Assembly (NCBI RefSeq): GCF_963259705.1
Contig: NC_081847.1
Coordinates: 66,795,754-66,859,753 of the forward strand
Direction of reading: 5' to 3'
Length of the DNA: 64,000 nt
Source of the DNA: Myotis daubentonii
Taxonomy: Eukaryota; Chordata; Mammalia; Chiroptera; Vespertilionidae
Shown: one piece after another, positions 1 to 10,959 of the stretch
How positions within the stretch are numbered: position 1 is the stretch's first letter
Layout of the letters: each line of letters opens with the position of its first letter
Notes under the pieces: model-generated
The model's input: only the letters and a program-made list of their open reading frames with translations
What the model was told of the DNA's origin: nothing
The model's database searches: none
Position numbers and translations under genes: made by a program

Positions 1-170
1 TATGCAAAAAGGAAAAGGAGAGAAAGAGGGAGAGGAAGGAGGAGGAAGTTGAGGAGGAAGAGGAGGAGGAGGAGGAGGAGGAGGTATAGAGAGGAGTGGA
101 GGAAGGAGAAGCAGAGCATAGGGGAGGAAGGGGAGCAGAGAAGGGGAAAAAGGCAGGCGGTGGGGACGGA
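1..170. repeat. GA/GGA purine-rich low-complexity tract
   Basis: The plus strand is almost purely purine, with a run of GGA triplets around 45-85. This is simple sequence, with no sign of coding. It could be the tail of a retroelement lying off the left edge. Confidence 0.85.
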
Positions 171-377
171 AATAGTTTTATAATTTATAGGTAAATAACT
201 TAAAAGTTCAAGTGTGGTCTCCCTCAGACATGACTGAATCGTGGGGCTCATATGACACTATCCTCTACATTTATTTCTTAGCTTCATTCTACTGATAGGG
301 GCAGAAATACAATACTAGGACCTGCTATAGTTGTAAGAAATATTAATCATGCTCTGTTAACTGTGATTGTTTTGTTC

Positions 378-770
378 TGATTAAAGAAGACACATTCTAA
401 CCTGGCTGGGAGTTGCAACTGGGACCTGGGAGCTCACCTGGAAATGCAGATTATCATGGAAAGATTAACAACCTTGTGGCAGAAATCAGAATCCCCAGCC
501 CTTTGAAGACCCCCAGCCCTTTGCAAACCCACAGGCTTTTGCAAATCTCCAGCCTGTATTACCTGTAAACTGCCCATTTGACATACCCTTTTGTCTACTT
601 CCCCATGTAATCTTTGTCCTTCTATGCAGCATAAGCAACTGGCTTATGGGGGATGGAGAGCAGATTTGTGTGGGTGACCTGCTGCTCTCCCATACTGCCA
701 ATAATATCGGAATAAATGCTCATATGATTCAACCCTGTCTCTGCTGAATTGGCTCAAGTAGTGACAGGCA
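378..770 (+). mobile_element. LTR-like sequence (endogenous retrovirus solo LTR candidate)
   Basis: The block ends in a layout typical of an LTR 3' part: an AATAAA signal at 711-716, a short GT/CT-rich stretch, and a terminal gtgacaggca. The start near 378 is a guess from a TG dinucleotide. No clear target duplication was found and no retroviral coding sequence adjoins it. The family is not recognised. Confidence 0.45.
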
Positions 771-784
771 GCATGGACCCATTG

Positions 785-1110
785 ATTGTCCAGTTACACT
801 ACCCATTCTCCTCTAGGCTCTGTCTTCCCCAGTGCTGGCTACACTCTCCAAATGGTGGCCTCTGCCAATTTGACTCAACTAGGAAGAGAGACTTTTCCCA
901 ATGCAACCAGAATTAAACCTCAGGGGCAGGCTCAGGTCACATGTCCATTCCTAATCCAATCACCATGGCAGAGGGATGAAGTACTTTGAGGGATCAGGGC
1001 TGGGTCAGCTCGACCATAATTGCACTGAGTGAGAAGGAATGGTTCCCTAAAGGACAATCAAAGTTTTGTTACCAGAAAACAGGTGTGGGTGCTGGGTGGC
1101 TCCAAACTGC
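785..1110. mobile_element. Old interspersed repeat, family not named
   Basis: The stretch with gggtcagct, tcacatgtccattcctaatccaatcac and the 3' part with ttaccagaaaacagg resembles a mammal-wide repeat that is also present at 3880-4390. The two overlap around the motif for a polar, gtca-rich block. I recognise the pattern but not the family name. It is strongly diverged. Confidence 0.4.
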
Positions 1111-1194
1111 AGCCATGTAACCTTCATCTTCATCACAAACATCTTAATTTTCTGATCCAATTTTTCACAGCTCTTAACACAGAGATTTAAAATT

Positions 1195-1285
1195 CCATTT
1201 TTGTATTATTAAATGAAATAATGCATGGGAAGCCTAAAGCACAATGCCCAGCACATAGTAGGTCCTCAGTTATATTTTTCGTCTT
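1195..1285 (+). mobile_element. MIR SINE, 3' tail
   Basis: The tail pattern (aatgaaataatgcatgg, then gcccagcacatagtagg, then a tcagt stretch) matches the end of the mammal-wide MIR in sense orientation. It is fragmentary and ancient. Confidence 0.6.
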
Positions 1286-1754
1286 GCTTCTCTCCCACCC
1301 ATTTGCCCTGCTCTCAGGGTGGGGAGCAGAGGGAGAGTCCCTGGGGGAGGACGGCTCTTCCCAGTGGTCTTGTCTCAGGGGAATATAAACTCTGTGAGCA
1401 AGGCACATGCTCAGAAAAGGAAATATTTGACCAAGACTTCAGAGCTTTAATTAAAATTATTTTACCTTATCGGAGCAGAAAGTTCAACACTGTACATGTA
1501 GAAGAATCCATTTACCAATTAGCTGAGTCAAACTTGACTGTCCAGGCTTCAACAAGGCCCTCCACACTCCCTCTTGACCCAGAGTTGCTGTGAATGCCGT
1601 GTCGTAGGTAAGTGGGCGGGCTAAAGGGGCGATCTGTAATGTGACAAGAGGGAGTTCCAGGCAAGACGTGGGAGGAGAGGGTGGCCGTGCCCCTCCTAGG
1701 CCACCTATGCTCTGTGAGCTTGGTGGGAATACTGTTGTTCCACCACTCATCACC

Positions 1755-1850
1755 TGTGCCACCTTGGACAGGTGACTTAGCCTCTCTGGACTGGAAGTTT
1801 CTGTTCACACAGCTATAGTGAAGTTTGGAATGATAGGCAAATTGGTTTGT
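1755..1850 (+). mobile_element. MIR SINE core fragment
   Basis: The core-like sequence ccttggacaggtgacttag followed by cctctctgga is the conserved MIR core, in sense. The flanks have decayed. Confidence 0.55.
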
Positions 1851-1899
1851 CATGGGCTGAATCTGGCCAATTTTCCTTATTTGTATTTTCCACATGAAT

Positions 1900-2800
1900 T
1901 TGCTGACAGTGTTTTGAAAGTTTTCTATTCACATTTCCCAACAATCAAAACAGCAAAAATCCAAAAATTTGATAATACACTCTGTTGGTAAAGCTGTGGG
2001 GAAACTCTCATACATTGCTAGTGAACATGTAAATTGATGTTGGCCTAATGAAAGAAACTTTGGCAATATCAAAATTACAAATTTTGATCATTGATCTAAT
2101 AATGCCACTTTGAGAAATGTATCCTATAGACATACTTGGACATGAACAAAATGCGATATACAATGGCATTAACTGTTACACTGTTATAACAAAAGACTGG
2201 AAACAACCATGTCTCCATCAGTAGGAAATAGGTTTAGGGTTGATAAAATACAGGATGCTCATTTGAGTTTGAATTCCAGGTAAAGAATAAACGCATTTTA
2301 GTGTAAGTATGCATTCAGGCAGTATGTCCTATAATCTCATTTGCTAAATATGGAAACTCTGAGTGGATTAAATCAGCATTTCTCAACCTGGGCAGAATGC
2401 ACACTTTGGACAGGATAATGCTTTGTTGCGGGGGCTGTGCTGAGCCCTGTGGGATGTTTAGCAACATCTCTGACTCTGACCTCTAGATGACAGTAACACA
2501 CATACACATACACACACACACATACACCATTGATGACAAATAAAATTGTCCTGGGTGAGAACCACTGGGTTAAATCAACTGTGGTGCATCCACACAGTGG
2601 GAAGCTATGCAGGCATCTGGGGAAAGGAAAAAAAGCAGCAGCTCTCCCTGTACGACAGGACAAGGGCTCCAGGCTATTCCTGGGTAAGATAAGTAGGCAC
2701 AGTAGAGGATATATACCCCTCCTCTTTTGTCATAAAAGAGAAGGAGTAGGAACCTGTATCTGCACTTATGCTAATGACACTCTAAAAGGAGATCTAGAGG
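1900..2800 (+). mobile_element. Old L1 (L1M) ORF2 3' part, split by MER20
   Basis: Sequence at 1965-2260 (for example gaaacaaccatgtctccatc and the preceding tacattgct region) is the distal end of L1 ORF2. It resumes after the MER20 at 2576 with ctgtggtgcatccacacag. Both parts are sense and strongly diverged. A stretch at 2255-2340 (acaggatgctcatttgag onward) looks like one arm of another small old DNA element, which I cannot name. Confidence 0.6.
2374..2567 (-). mobile_element. MER20 (hAT-Charlie) DNA transposon relic
   Basis: The element starts cagcatttctcaacc and ends gagaaccactg. These are MER20 termini, in reverse orientation to the consensus as I know it. The flanking 8-mers gattaaat (2366-2373) and ggttaaat (2568-2575) match at 7 of 8 positions, as expected for a hAT target duplication. 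An (ACACAT)n microsatellite grew inside it at about 2499-2527. Confidence 0.75.
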
Positions 2801-2819
2801 CTAATGACTAAGGTTGCCC

Positions 2820-3455
2820 TGGGCTGGGGAGGTGGGGGCACTTGGGACAGGGAGGAATAGGCATTCATCCCTGGGAAGGTTGACACAAGTCGACAAATTA
2901 GGAGTAAAACTTATTTAGTTGTTAACATTCAGAAAATGGTAGACTTCACATTAAACATTCAGACTTCTAATTTTCTTGAAAAGTTCAAGTCTGAAACATG
3001 TGCAACCACCCTGTTCTTATCTGGAATCAGTTGGCAGGAGCTGAGAAGCAGATAGGGCACCCATCCCACTTCCCCAGAGAGGAGAGCTATGTCCTCCTGG
3101 CCCTGCAGGGAGCTCATTTGAGGGCTCTGCAAAAACAATGGCCTGCCCAGCAGCATGCAGCTAGGGCGTGTTCCCACCCCCCTCACCCCTGGGCTCCTCC
3201 CCTAGTGGGGGCCATCTTTCACTGTCTCCAACTCCAGGCCCTTGTGTTGAGGGCTCTGTCCCCAATCCTTCCCCTTGGTGACTTAGTGACCAAGGGGACA
3301 GAACAGTGTCCAGCATCCTGGCCTCCATCTCTGCCTTCAGCCCCTCCGCTACACCCCAGGATCAGTGCCAGAAACCTATTAAACCTTGGACCCACATACC
3401 AGTTTTCCCAGAGCCCTTTCTTTGCAACCCTGCCAGCCAAACCTTTTCAGCAAGC
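2820..3455. other. Unique-looking stretch, no feature seen
   Basis: The composition is moderately GC-rich. Open frames here are short and overlap in several frames without any recognisable domain, so I see no gene. No intact repeat was recognised. Confidence 0.5.
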
Positions 3456-3600
3456 CCCACCCGACAGGAAGCCATGAACTGGACCGCCAGGTTCACATCC
3501 CACCTCTGCCACTGACTAGATGTGACCTTTCTGTGCCTCGGGTCTCTTACCTGCAAAAGGGGCCTTCATGATGACTCATCCTCACTCAAGGGCCATGAAC
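3455..3600 (+). mobile_element. MIR SINE fragment
   Basis: The sequence ggttcacatcccacctctgc followed by cactgactagatgtgacc is the tRNA-like to core part of MIR, in sense orientation. Confidence 0.6.
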
Positions 3601-3879
3601 TAGGCACAGAGCTATGTAGAGGCCAGATCTCTGTTCTTGTGGAGGAAGCAGGCCCCTGCGGTAAGTCACTTTGGTACATGCTGGCAGAGGGTCTTTCAAA
3701 AGCCCAGGCTGATCATGTCAACACTTTGCTTATAATCCAGGATTTCCTTCACCTTCAAGTTTCAGTTCCTCATTCTGGATGATGTGTGAGATCACATGGA
3801 TGAAGGGCCTCAGATCCATGCTTGTCACTCCTCTTGCATTAGGAGGGCTCTTGCAATTATAGAGGCATAATCCCAGCTC

Positions 3880-4390
3880 ACACAAGCTTAATTAAATAAG
3901 AGGAAGGAGATCTATTGGCTCATGTGTCACAAAAGCCTTGGAACTTCAGGCACAGCTGGATCCAGGAACGCTGCCAGGAATCCATCTCTTGCCACTTCCA
4001 AGCTGTCCTTTCCTCTGCTGGCTTCATTCTGAAGCAGGCTCTTTCCTCTTGGTGGCACACAGTCCCCAGTAGCTTGAAGCTTGCATTCTACCAGCTTAAC
4101 CACCCCCGGTGGATGATCGTGGTCTTTGGCCTCATTGTCCAGCAAGAAACTCAGGACTCACATGCATTGATTTTGATTGGCTCTACTTGAACCAACAAAT
4201 CATACAGACTGGGAGAGGCAGGTCTCTCATTAGCGAGGACTGAGTCATGTGCCCCCTGGCAGAGTCAGCCCCTGCACAACTGCATAGACTGAGAATGGAA
4301 GAATAACTGGCTCCAACAGGAAAACTAAGAAGAGGAATCGATGCTGGGTGAGCAGGAATGACAAATGCCCACACCACACTACTTTCTGCC
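3880..4390. mobile_element. Old interspersed repeat, same family as 785-1110
   Basis: The features are ctattggctcatgtgtcac, then caggcacagctggatccagg, ggcttcattctgaagcagg, gattggctctacttg, and agtcatgtgcccc near 4245. I know this order of motifs from an ancient mammalian repeat but cannot name the family. The second copy at 785-1110 covers its distal half. Confidence 0.45.
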
Positions 4391-4619
4391 CAACATACCA
4401 CATACCCTCCTTCCGCCCTACCAACCTCTCTGCCTCAAACGCCCATCCCCTCACTCAGCATGCCTCCTCCAGGAAGCCACTCTAATCCACAGGCCAGGTT
4501 AGCTACCCCCTTTGGGCTCCCACAGCCCTGGCTTCGCCCCATCTCTCCAGCACACACTGACACCATGTCGGTATTAATGGCGGACTCCTGCTGGTTTGCC
4601 TCCCACCTAGTGGCAAATC

Positions 4620-5110
4620 TGACAGTTACTGACATTGAGTACTAACTGTGTGCCAGGCACTGCCCTGAGCGCTTCACGGGTTTTTATCTCATTTAATCCA
4701 TTCAACAGTCCACCTAAGAGGTAGACACTGTGTCTATTTATATTTTTTAAATATTTTTTGTTAATTTTTTTAGAGAGAGGAAGGGAGAGGGAGAGAGAGA
4801 GGTAGAAACATCGATGAGAGAGAACTATCAGTCAGCTGCCTCCTGCATACCCCCTTCTAGGGGTCAAGCCTGCAATCTGGACATGTGCCCTGGCCGGGAA
4901 TCAAACTGGCAACCTCTTGGTGCACTGGACGATGCTCAGCCAACTAAGCCACACTGGCCAGGCAGTAGACATTATGTTTAATCCCTCGTTCAGGGCTAAA
5001 GACTGAGGCACAGATGAGATGGGCAAGGACACCCAGATTACCTGGCTGCAGACATGTGCTCTCAACCTCAATACCAAAACCTTCTCTGTAGACTGTGGGG
5101 GAGCAGAAAG
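4620..5110 (-). mobile_element. MIR SINE interrupted by a Ves SINE
   Basis: In the reverse sense, gtgccaggcactgccctgag and the catttaatccattcaac stretch lie to the left (4630-4733). The gactgaggcacagatgag part lies to the right (4965-5110). The two halves are the expected neighbours in MIR, separated by the younger SINE at 4734-4964. Confidence 0.7.
4734..4964 (-). mobile_element. Ves-type tRNA-derived SINE
   Basis: This is a reverse-oriented copy. It runs from a poly-T/A-rich tail, a GA-rich tract and the agctgcctcctgca core to the tRNA-like head ending gccacactggccaggca. The target duplication is gtagacactgtgt (4721-4733) and gtagacattatgt (4965-4977), with two differences. The family belongs to vespertilionid-type bats, and RNA polymerase III transcribes its source copies. 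Confidence 0.85.
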
Positions 5111-5169
5111 TGAGTTTGGATCACCTGGTGTAAGCTCTGAATGCCACTCTCTTATTGCAGAATTATGAA

Positions 5170-5400
5170 AACCATAGGTCCAGGGGTCAAGCAAATTGGG
5201 TTCCATTCTGGGTGCTCTGATTCTTGGAGCCATGGAGCAAAGTTATAGTATTCCTGTGGCACAATTTGCTCATCTTTAAAATGGGATGACAATAGTACCT
5301 GCCCATTAGATTTAAGTCAAGACAAAAGGAAATAATGCTTTAGCACTTCGCACAAAGCCTGCCGCATAGCAGAATTAAAACATGTTAACCACAGCGAGGT
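5170..5400 (+). mobile_element. MIR SINE
   Basis: Sense copy: the atctttaaaatgggatgac part, the gtacctgcccattag part and the cttcgcacaaagcctgccgc tail occur in the right order. Confidence 0.65.
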
Positions 5401-5930
5401 GAGGGGACAAGTGATTTGCATCTCTGATACACTGGAAAAGAGGAGGGCTCCTCTCCCTGCCCCCACATCATGCAGGGCCAGAGAAATGGGTGGCCTGGGG
5501 GACTTGAGCTCTTTCTAGTTCTGTTTAAAACCCTTGCCACATTCTTAGGGAGTATAGGTTTTGATACTTGGCTCTTCTCAGAAGACTATGCCCCCAGAGC
5601 AGGAGAAGCTGGGCCAGCCTGTGGTTGCCATGGAAACCATTGAATGCAAATTTTATTTTTTGTGCCTTGCCCAGCTAAACTACTGATTCAGTGAGAGGGA
5701 GAGAAATTGGGAACAGTTTCCTTCCCAAAGTGAAACAGAAAGTGCAGACTCAAAGTGAAAATGAAAGAAAGCATAGTCACATGGAACAAAACCTAGATGT
5801 GAAGAAGATGGAACAGGTGTGGGCTGTGTTGTGTTCACCTGCCAGGGGACAGCGGAGGTACTGAAGGATCTCTCTACTCCCGTTAACCTATTGGCACACG
5901 TAAACAGCACTGGCGTCATCAGACCCTAGC
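5400..5930. other. Unique-looking stretch, no feature seen
   Basis: No repeat family, RNA gene or credible reading frame was recognised. Open frames are short and without domain signatures. Confidence 0.5.
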
Positions 5931-6040
5931 TTCCAAGACAGGTTCTAGACTACCAGTTGTGTAATCTAGGGCAAGTGTCTGAATATTCTGAGCCTATTTC
6001 TTTATATGTTAAAAAATGGATAAAAATATGTCTTCCTTAG
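5930..6040 (+). mobile_element. MIR SINE fragment
   Basis: The sequence gtgtaatctagggcaagtg followed by gcctatttctttatatg is the MIR core in sense. It abuts the L1 at about 6040. Confidence 0.5.
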
Positions 6041-6545
6041 ACAGGATAAAGAGCTGTGGTACACACAATGGAACATTACTCTGCCATAAAAAATAAATGA
6101 AATACCATTTGCGACAGGATGGATGGACCTAGAGGGTACTTATGCTAAGTAAAATAAGACAGAGAAAAACAAATATCATATGATCTCACTTATATGTGGA
6201 AGCAAAAGAACAAAATAAATGAACAAACAAAATAGGAACAGGCTTATGGATACAGAGAGCAGACTGATGGCTGCCAAAGGGAAGGAGAATAGGGGAGCGG
6301 GGTGAAAAAAGGTTGTGGGATTAAGAAGTACTAATTGGTAGATACGAAATAGACATGGGGATGTAAGGAAAAGCATAGGGAATATAGCCAACAATACTGT
6401 AATACCTATTCATGGTGCAAGATGGGCACTTGAATTATCTGAGGGAACACTTTGTAGCCTATATGAATGTCTATCCACTGTACTGTATAGCTGAAATGAA
6501 TACAAAATAGTGTTGAATGCAAACTATAATAAAAAAAACAAAATA
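6040..6545 (+). mobile_element. L1 3' end (ORF2 terminus and 3'UTR)
   Basis: The sequence at 6050-6180 (gtggtacacacaatggaac and following, then the aagtaaaataagacagag block) is the C-terminal end of L1 ORF2. It continues into a 3'UTR that ends near 6545 in an A-rich tail. The reading frame is broken. It is truncated at the 5' end. Confidence 0.8.
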
Positions 6546-6976
6546 AGAAAAAAGTATGATTTTTTACAAAGGAGGCAAGAACATATAATGGAGTAAAGAT
6601 AGTCTCTTCAGTAAAGAAGAAACTGTTGGGATAATTGGACAGATATGTGCAAAAAAATAAACTAGACCACCAACATACACCACATACAAGAAAAAATTCA
6701 AAATGGATAAAAGACTTAAATATAAGTCTCAAAACCATTAAAATCCTAGAAGGAAACATAGGCAGTAAAATCTTAGACATCTAACATAGCAGTATTTTCA
6801 CTGATATATTTCCTAGGGCAAGAGAAACAAAGGAAAAAATAAACAAATGGGACTACATCAAACTAAAAAGCTTCTTCACAGCTAAAGAAACCATCAACAA
6901 AACGAAAAGGTATATGGAGAAATGCTCAACATCACTAGTCATCAGAGGGATGCAAATTAACACGACAATGAGGTAT

Positions 6977-7347
6977 GTGGAATCTAACTAACAAAATAAA
7001 CTGATGAACGGAGTGGATCCAGAGACTTGGAAGCATGGAACAGAGTGCAGAATCTCAGAGGGAAGGCGGAAGAGGGTGGGTGGGTAGGAGGTAACCAACC
7101 AAAGACCTTGTATGCATATATGCATAACCCATGGACACAGACAACAGGGTGGTGAAGGCCTGGGGCCGGGCAGTGGGGGGGGTGGGGGGGGGCGGGGAGG
7201 GAGTCAATGGGGGAAAGATGGGCACATATGTAATACTTTCAACAATGAAGGATTATTAAAATAAATAAATAAATATGTGTATACACACATAGTTATCTCA
7301 TAATCAATTAAGAAAGAACTAGGAAAAAAGAGAGAGAGAGAAAAACT
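6977..7347 (+). mobile_element. 5'-truncated L1 inserted into the older L1
   Basis: A short L1 3'UTR piece begins gtggaatctaactaac, contains the G-rich 3'UTR block at about 7140-7205, and ends in an AATA-repeat and purine-rich tail. It is flanked by the duplication acaatgaggtat at 6965-6976 and 7348-7359, which lies within ORF2 of the host L1. The G-rich part could form a G-quadruplex. Confidence 0.75.
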
Positions 7348-7699
7348 ACAATGAGGTATATCACTTCACACCTTCCAGAATGACTACCATCAATAAATCA
7401 ACAAACAATAAGTGCTGCTGAGGATGGGGAGAAAAGGGAATTATACTGCTGGCGGGAATGCAGACTGGTGCAGCCACGCTGGAAAACAGTATGGAGTTTC
7501 CTCAAAAAATTAAAAATGGAACTGCCTTTTGACCCAGTGATCCCACTTCGGGGAATATATCCTAAGAATCCAAAAACACCCATCAGAAAGAATATATGCA
7601 CCCCTATGTTCATAACAGCATTATTTACAATAGCTAAGATCTGGAAACAGCCTCAGTGCCCATCAGATGAGTGGATAAAGAAAGCTGTAGGAGAGAAAC

Positions 7700-7711
7700 C
7701 AAGATGGCGGC
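7700..7711 (+). promoter_or_regulatory. YY1-like site at the 5' end of HAL1-type copy 1
   Basis: The motif caagatggcggc lies 10 bases into the element. L1 5'UTRs are known to carry a YY1 site at this place that sets the transcription start. Its position suggests that this copy is complete at the 5' end. Confidence 0.6.
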
Positions 7712-8819
7712 ATAGGTAAACACCTGAAATTGCTGCCTCGCACAACCACTTCAAAAATACAACTAAAAGATAAAACCGACATCATCCAGAACCACAGGAA
7801 GGCTGGCTGAGTGGAAATTCTACAACTAGAAGGAAAGAGAAAAGCACCCTGAGGCTCAGAGGAGGTGCAGAAGTAAAGTGCAGAGGTACGAAGGCGCACG
7901 TGGAAAGGGCTGGCAACTGAGGACGCGGTTGTCTTTTTCAATCAGGAGGGAGACACAAGCTCCCTACGGCCCTGACTCCAGTTCCGGGCGAGTCTCTGGG
8001 GACCCAGACTCATACGGGGAGAAACTGGACTGTCCGGCAGCAGGTGGAACTCGAGGGCAGCTTTCTCAGAGGTGCTTGCAGCGATTACCGTGAGACACTG
8101 AGACCCGGGACCTTTTAGGTCAGGGCTGAGGATCAGCCATAGCTGTTTGCTCCACCCTGTTGATTCCCTGAGACCCCGCCCCACCCAAGCTGTGTGCAGA
8201 GGCTTTTGCATATGAATGACCTGGCCCTTTGCAATCTAAAATTACCTAACAAACTGCAGCTGGGTCAGAGAGACCCAGATCATCCAAAAGAAGGCCCAAG
8301 GCCCCACAGAAGATTGCATTGCTTCACAGCTGGGCCTCATCTGGACACCTCCAAATCCCAAACAAAGAAGAGGAATCTGCACATCTCTCCATACCTAGGT
8401 AGCCTCAGGCAGAGGCTAAATTAGCACCTCCTTAGAGATCCAAGTGCCAGTGTACCCAGTGGTCAGAGTGGGACCATCCAGATTACAACTCCTCAGATCC
8501 ATAAGGGACACACTCAGGGGGCAGACTCAGTGAGCACCAAAGCCCCACTGAAGCAAGTCTTGCCCCATAAGGGTGTCTCCAGCACAGAAGTTCTCCCACC
8601 ATAGACACAGCTGAATCTCACAGCCAATTGGCCGGGAGGTCAATTCCTCCTAGTGATACCAACAACAATCAAGGCTTAACTACAACAAGACTGTGCACAC
8701 AGCCCACAAAGGGGTGTACCAAGAATGTCCACCTCAGGTAATTGAGGAGGCTGAGCCACTGGGCCCTATAGGACACCTAGCACAGAAAACCACTCTATCA
8801 ACACAGGAAAGCAGCCAAA

Positions 8820-9730
8820 ATGCGGAGACAAAGAAACAGGTCACAAATGACAGAAATGGAGGAAAACAAATGACTGGATATAGAGTTTAAAACCACGGTT
8901 TTAAGGTTTTTCAAGAATTTTCTAGAAACCACTGATAAATGTAGTAAGACCCTCAATAAGTCTAGTGAGACAGCCGATAAATTTAGTAAGACCCTCAATA
9001 AGTCTAGTGAGACCCTCAAGGATATGAAAAAGGACGAACTAGAAATTAAGCATACACTGACTGAAACAAAGAATATTATACAGAGATCCAACAGCAGACT
9101 AGAGGATCACAAGAATCAAGTCAAAGATTTGAAGTACAAAGAAGTAAAAAACACCCAACCAGAAAAGTAAAAAGAAAAAAGAATCCAAAAATATGAAGAT
9201 AGTGTAAGGAGCCTCTGGGACAACTTCAAGCGTACCAACATCTGAATTATAGGGGTGCCAGAAGAAGAGAGAGAGAGCAAGATATTGAAAACCTATTTGG
9301 TGAAATAATGACAGAAAACTTCCCCTACCTGGTGAAAGAAATAGACTTACAAGTCCAGGAAGCACAGAGAACCCCAAACAAAAGGAATCCAAAGAGGACC
9401 ACACCAAGACACATCATAATTAAAATGCCAAGAGCAAAAGACAAAGAGAGAATCTTAAAAGCAGCAAGAGAAAAACAGCTAGTTACCTACAAGGGAGTAC
9501 CCATACAATTGTCAGCTGATTTCTCAACAGAAACTATGCAGGCCAGAAGGGAGTGGCAAGAAATATTCAAAGTGATGAATACCAAGAACCTACAACCAAG
9601 ATTACTTTACCCAGCAAAGCTATCATTCAGAATTGAAGGTCAGATAAAGAGCTTCACAGATAAGAAAAAGCTAAAGGAGTTCATCACCACCAAACCAGTA
9701 TTATATGAAATGCTGAAAGGAATTCTTTAA
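8820..9730 (+). pseudogene. Broken L1-type ORF1 of HAL1-type copy 1
   Basis: Intact L1 ORF1 encodes an RNA-binding, trimeric coiled-coil nucleic acid chaperone that packages the element RNA. This copy starts with an ATG at 8820, equivalent to the start of the intact copy at 48610. It then hits a TGA after about 17 codons (near 8871), a TAA where copy 2 has CAA (near 9168), a TGA where copy 2 has AGA (near 9243), and an extra 2 bp in the gagaga tract near 9270. The remaining clean frame at 9308-9730 covers part of the RRM and the C-terminal domain, including motifs such as [13 protein letters not shown] and ARREW. The coiled-coil part carries a heptad-length DNA repeat at 8934-9017. It is clearly non-functional. 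Confidence 0.85.
8934..9017 (+). repeat. Four 21-bp units encoding coiled-coil heptads
   Basis: In the ORF1 frame the DNA reads as four units of seven codons: DKCSKTL, NKSSETA, DKFSKTL and NKSSETL. Units 1 and 3, and units 2 and 4, are nearly identical, so the latest event looks like a 42-bp (14 residue) duplication. The intact copy at 48610 has only about two heptads at this place. Confidence 0.85.
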
Positions 9731-10384
9731 GAAGAGGAAGAAGAAGAAAAAGGTAAAGATAAAAATTATGAACAGCAAATATATATCTATCAACAAGTGA
9801 ATCTAAAAATCAAGTGAATAAAAAATCTGATGAACAGAATAAACTGGTGAATATAATAGAATCAGGAGCATAGAAAGTGAGTGGACTGACAATTCTCGGG
9901 GGGAAAGGGGTGTGGGGGTGCGGGAAGAGACTGGTTAAAAATCGTGCACCTATGGATGAGGACAGTGCGGGCGGAGGGGGGCGGTAAGGGCAGAGGGTGA
10001 GGTGGGAACCAGGTGGAGGGGAGCTATGGAGGGGAAAAAGAGGAACAACTGTAATAATCTGAGCAATAAAGATTTAAAAAAATAAAAAATAAATAAAAAG
10101 AAAGCTGTAGTACATCTACACAATGGAATACTATGCAGCTATAAAAAAGGTTCTCTTACCCTTTGCAACAACATGGATGAACCTAGAGACATTAAGCTGA
10201 GTGAAATAAGCCAGTCAGACACAGACCAATACCATATAATCTCTCTTATCTGTGGAATCTAATGAACAAAATAAACTGACAAACAAAATAGGTCCAGAGG
10301 CATGGAAGCATGGAACAGACTGACAGCTCTCAGAGGGGAAGGGAAAGGGGAAGAAAGAGATTAAGCAAGGAACTTATATGCTTA

Positions 10385-10959
10385 CTAGAGGCCCTGTGCA
10401 TGAATTTGTGCATGGGTGGGGTCCTTCTGGGTGGCCTGCTGGGATCAGGCCGAAACCCACAGTCCAACACCACCTGCAGCTCCTACCTGCCGCTCCCACT
10501 CATCCCAGCCCCACTGTGCCTGCCACAGGCTCGTGCCCAATCAGCCCCGATCAGGAGAGGCTCCAGCTGCCGCAGCAGCACTCACCAGCCATGAGCCCTG
10601 CGTCTGGCACCCTCCCAAGGGGAGTGGCCTGCAGGATCAGGCTGAAACCAGCTCTCTGACATCCCCCGAGGGGTCCCGGATTGTGAGAGGGTGCAGGCCA
10701 GGCTGAGGGACCCCACCAGTGCATGATAGGGCTGGAGAAGGACTGAGGGAGGGCTCCAGGGTGTGTTCTACCCATCTCGTTCAGTCCCCATTGCCAGACC
10801 CCAGCAGCAAGCTAACCTACTGGTCTGACCATCTGCCCCCCTGGTGGTCAGTGCATGTCATAGTGAGCTGTTGAGCAACCTTAACATATCATTAGCATAT
10901 TATGCTTTGATTGGTTGTTCTACCATTCAATTTGCATATTACCCTTTTATCATATAGGA
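10385..10959 (-). mobile_element. HeliBat-like non-autonomous Helitron
   Basis: Read on the minus strand it begins tcctatatgataaaagg and ends with a short hairpin (tgcatgaatttgtgca on plus, 10398-10413) followed by CTAG, flanked by host A and T. It has no target duplication, as expected for rolling-circle Helitrons. Removing it rejoins the L1 3'UTR exactly (cttatatgctta with tatgtatagcc), matching the uninterrupted L1 3'UTR at 7107-7135. Long overlapping open frames inside it are by-products of GC-rich sequence. It carries a CTCF-like motif at 10833-10847. Confidence 0.85.

Larger units (their letters stand above)
7691..10096 (+). mobile_element. Full-length ORF2-less L1 derivative (HAL1-type), copy 1
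   Basis: The element is about 2.4 kb and is flanked by an exact 14-bp target duplication, aaagaaagctgtag (7677-7690 and 10097-10110). It has an L1-like 5'UTR starting with a YY1-like site (7700-7711), a decayed ORF1 (8820-9730), then directly a 3'UTR with a G-rich block (9895-10020) and an AATAAA-type A-rich tail. No ORF2 sequence is present between ORF1 and the 3'UTR. The same layout occurs at 47903-49826. The family is presumably mobilised in trans by the L1 ORF2 protein (inference). Compared with copy 2 it has two extra 5'UTR blocks, at about 8210-8400 and 8437-8583. Confidence 0.85.
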
